The position numbers were made by a program, and so were the translations under genes. Shown piece by piece: positions 62,554-64,000 of a DNA stretch of 64,000 bases. Origin of the DNA: Pseudoduganella sp. GTDB lineage: Bacteria > Pseudomonadota > Gammaproteobacteria > Burkholderiales > Burkholderiaceae_D. Position 1 is the stretch's first letter. Each line of letters begins with the position of its first letter. The notes below the pieces were generated by a model that was not told the origin of the DNA, searched no databases, and saw only the letters and a program-made list of their open reading frames with translations. The stretch spans positions 1 to 64,000 of the forward strand of contig JAJTCO010000004.1 of assembly GCA_021323265.1 (NCBI GenBank), in the 5' to 3' direction.

Positions 62554-62630
62554 GACTTTCCTCTTTCGAAACGGGACTTAAAAACGGGATTCTAGCTTCC
62601 GCGATGGCGCGCGCCCAGCGGAATGCAAGA

Positions 62631-62657
62631 AGCCCAACCGGTTAAGGCTGGGCTTTT
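62631..62657 (-). terminator. Terminator-like hairpin after the tRNA-Asn fragment
   Basis: Read leftward, AGCCCAGCC (62654-62646), a 6-base loop and GGTTGGGCT (62639-62631) pair over 9 bp with one G-U. It is followed by TCTT. It lies 9 bp beyond the 3' end of the tRNA-Asn fragment, in the place of the native terminator of that tRNA. The rightward strand has a TTTT run but one mismatch. Confidence 0.6.
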
Positions 62658-62665
62658 CTGTGTTC

Positions 62666-62703
62666 TGGCTCCCCGACCTGGACTCGAACCAGGGACCTGC
62701 GGA
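62666..62703 (-). other. Truncated tRNA-Asn, 3' half only (likely attachment site)
   Basis: Leftward, these 38 bases read from the 3' strand of the anticodon stem (TCCGC) through the variable loop, the T arm (CTGGTTCGAGTCCAG) and the acceptor strand to an encoded CCA. They match the 3' half of betaproteobacterial tRNA-Asn. The expected GTTAA anticodon loop, D arm and 5' acceptor strand are absent on the right side, where unrelated sequence follows. Cutting at the anticodon arm is typical of tyrosine-recombinase integration into tRNA genes. The intact tRNA should lie at the other end of the element, outside the window. Confidence 0.8.
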
Positions 62704-62740
62704 GCTGGAGCGGAGCTTTTAACCTGGATAGCACGGCATT

Positions 62741-63907
62741 TCAGAGCGCGGCCAAGCTGCCATCCTCCTTCACGCGCCAGGCCTTGTCCGCCTCGAATTT
62801 CAGGCCCTCCGAACTGCGCAGCGGTAAGGTTGCTCGATAGTCCAAAGGGTGTTTCACATCAATGGCGAACACCTTTTTGTCGAATAGGGACTTAACCTTG
62901 CTGGTCGGCGTATGGCCGACAACCACGGCGCTCGCCCGGAGTTTCTTCAGTGTGGCTTCCACCTGGTTCTGGGTCAGGTCACCCTCAAAGTAGCCGCGAT
63001 ACCATGAAGGCCCGTTGACGGTATCGAGAAGAAAATCTTCGGGCGCGGGCTGGCGTTTCGGATACCACATCTGCCGGTACTGGCTGCGTACAATCCGGTT
63101 GATGTCCTCCAGACCATAAGGCAGGCTCGCCAATTTCGGGTGCAGCCCACCATGCACAAACACCCTGCCGTTGATCACCTCCATGCTGTTCTTGCTCATC
63201 AGCCAGCGCCCAAGGAAGGAGGAATCGCCGAACAGGTCTGACTGCTGCCGCCCAAGCACGCCGGCGATATTGAAATACTTTTTGTGGGCGGACTGGAAAT
63301 TCCCTTGCAGGTTCTTGATCTCGTGATTGCCCAGGATGTAATGCACACGACCACCCTGTGCGGCAGCGCTTTGCTCCAGCTTATAGATCAGCCAAAGCAC
63401 CTGCGTAGCGGAGGCGCCGCGATCGACAAAATCGCCGACCAGCACCAAGTGGCCGCGACCGAAAATCCAATCCAGGTCCGCATTGATGATCTTGGCGCTG
63501 ATCAGGAAATCCCGAAAGGTCTTGAAATTGCCTTCGATGTCCGAGATCGCAAGGATGGCCTGGTCGTCCTGGTAACGTACCGGCGGCGTGACGAACTCGG
63601 CGCGGGCCTGCACGCTGAACCGGCTATTATCGAGCGGGAAAGTGACTTCCAGCGGCATGGTTTCATCCAGGGCATGGCTCTTCTCCTCGATCCAGAAACC
63701 TTCCTCACGATTGCCGCGCAAGGTTTGCTGTACCCAGCGCTCGCCCTGCCGGAAAACATGCGGGCCCTCGTCGCCGACTTTATAGGCGGTCATATTGTCG
63801 CCAATATTCATGTCGACGCCGAACCACAATCCAATACCGAGGGCGGCGCATGCCAGTACGATCAACACCACCAGGAAGTGCCAGGTAAAAGTCCATAGCG
63901 TTCTCAT
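62741..63907 (-). CDS. Membrane-anchored metallophosphoesterase
   Basis: A 388-residue protein with an N-terminal transmembrane segment (about 7-30). The calcineurin-like domain has IAISDIEGNFKTF (metal Asp), LVGDFVDRGAS (GDxVDRG), ILGNHEIKNL (GNHE), VFVHGGLHP and VVGHTPTSK. The five family motifs are complete, so phosphatase activity is expected; the diadenosine-tetraphosphatase or protein-phosphatase (PPP) branch is closest. The chosen start (63907) has ATGA overlap with the upstream gene. It is noticeably less GC-rich than genes to the left and lies beyond the tRNA fragment, fitting acquired DNA. Confidence 0.8.
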   Translation of the reverse strand: MRTLWTFTWHFLVVLIVLACAALGIGLWFGVDMNIGDNMTAYKVGDEGPHVFRQGERWVQQTLRGNREEGFWIEEKSHALDETMPLEVTFPLDNSRFSVQARAEFVTPPVRYQDDQAILAISDIEGNFKTFRDFLISAKIINADLDWIFGRGHLVLVGDFVDRGASATQVLWLIYKLEQSAAAQGGRVHYILGNHEIKNLQGNFQSAHKKYFNIAGVLGRQQSDLFGDSSFLGRWLMSKNSMEVINGRVFVHGGLHPKLASLPYGLEDINRIVRSQYRQMWYPKRQPAPEDFLLDTVNGPSWYRGYFEGDLTQNQVEATLKKLRASAVVVGHTPTSKVKSLFDKKVFAIDVKHPLDYRATLPLRSSEGLKFEADKAWRVKEDGSLAAL

Positions 63908-64000
63908 GACGCTTGCCCCTGCCCGCCAAGCAGGCCGCGACGCAGCACCCGCAATACCCGGCGCGTCACTTCCGCGCACCACAACGCCACTACCAGCGCG
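63904..64000 (-). CDS. C-terminal end of an upstream protein, cut by the window edge
   Basis: An open frame runs from the right edge to TGA at 63904-63906 and overlaps the metallophosphoesterase ATG by 4 bp. The visible 31 residues begin ALVVALWCAEVTRRVLRVLR and end GGQGQAS: a hydrophobic stretch followed by basic residues, as at the cytoplasmic end of a membrane helix. Identity cannot be told from this fragment; it is probably a membrane partner translated together with the phosphoesterase. Confidence 0.6.
   Translation of the reverse strand, partial: ALVVALWCAEVTRRVLRVLRRGLLGGQGQAS

Noticed and set aside
1..64000. CRISPR arrays, insertion sequences, rRNA genes, intact tRNA genes
   Set aside because: No regularly spaced direct repeats with unique spacers, no transposase motifs with terminal repeats, and no full tRNA or rRNA sequence were found; only the tRNA-Asn fragment.

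Overview
The window looks like chromosome of a high-GC betaproteobacterium of the family Oxalobacteraceae (Massilia, Duganella or Janthinobacterium relatives). This rests on the sigma factor / DUF3619 / DUF3106 / RDD string at the left edge, the iscR-iscS-iscU-hscB-hscA-fdx-iscX order, the PA0069-type radical SAM gene and codon use strongly biased to G/C in third positions. Genus is an inference; no rRNA gene is present.

Left part (1-8.3 kb): the end of a sigma-factor gene with its DUF3619/DUF3106/RDD followers, a methyltransferase, a small regulator plus DUF2975 membrane-protein pair, a lipoprotein hydrolase, a LysR gene divergent from a DUF2798 membrane protein, and two tandem RTX/DUF4214 proteins. 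8.3-16.5 kb: a long leftward run headed by iscR and an IscR-like box. It carries the ISC iron-sulfur machinery and continues through a methyltransferase, threonine aldolase and a pseudouridine-synthase-like gene, with overlapping or nearly touching ends. Its standout is a single reading frame joining IscU to IscA. 16.5-32.9 kb: a uracil-DNA-glycosylase-like protein, a large double hybrid histidine kinase followed by an HlyD/ABC/FtsX-type export system, a periplasmic-sensor GGDEF cyclase, an amidohydrolase, and a VOC / fumarylacetoacetase / maleylacetoacetate isomerase operon divergent from a LysR gene.

32.9-40.1 kb: a PA0069-type radical SAM repair gene with a near-consensus LexA box, divergent from a DUF2760-Hsp70-Hsp70 operon, then a DTW-domain tRNA modification gene. 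40.1-54.3 kb: a type VI secretion locus. It has tssA, tssH, tssE, hcp, tssC, tssB and a TPR lipoprotein leftward, tssL rightward, then an OmpA protein, tagF, tssM and a membrane-anchored M15 peptidase leftward. tssF, tssG, tssJ, tssK and vgrG are absent from the window. A strong terminator separates hcp from tssE. 54.3-62.6 kb: a Pro/Ala-rich membrane protein, a hydrolase, a DUF748 and DUF6351 pair, and a secreted pectate lyase preceded by five copies of a 16-bp operator-like motif.

At 62666-62703 lies the 3' half only of a tRNA-Asn gene, cut in the anticodon arm. This is the usual footprint of a tyrosine-recombinase insertion, so the DNA to its right (a membrane-bound metallophosphatase and an upstream gene cut by the window edge) may be the end of an integrated element.
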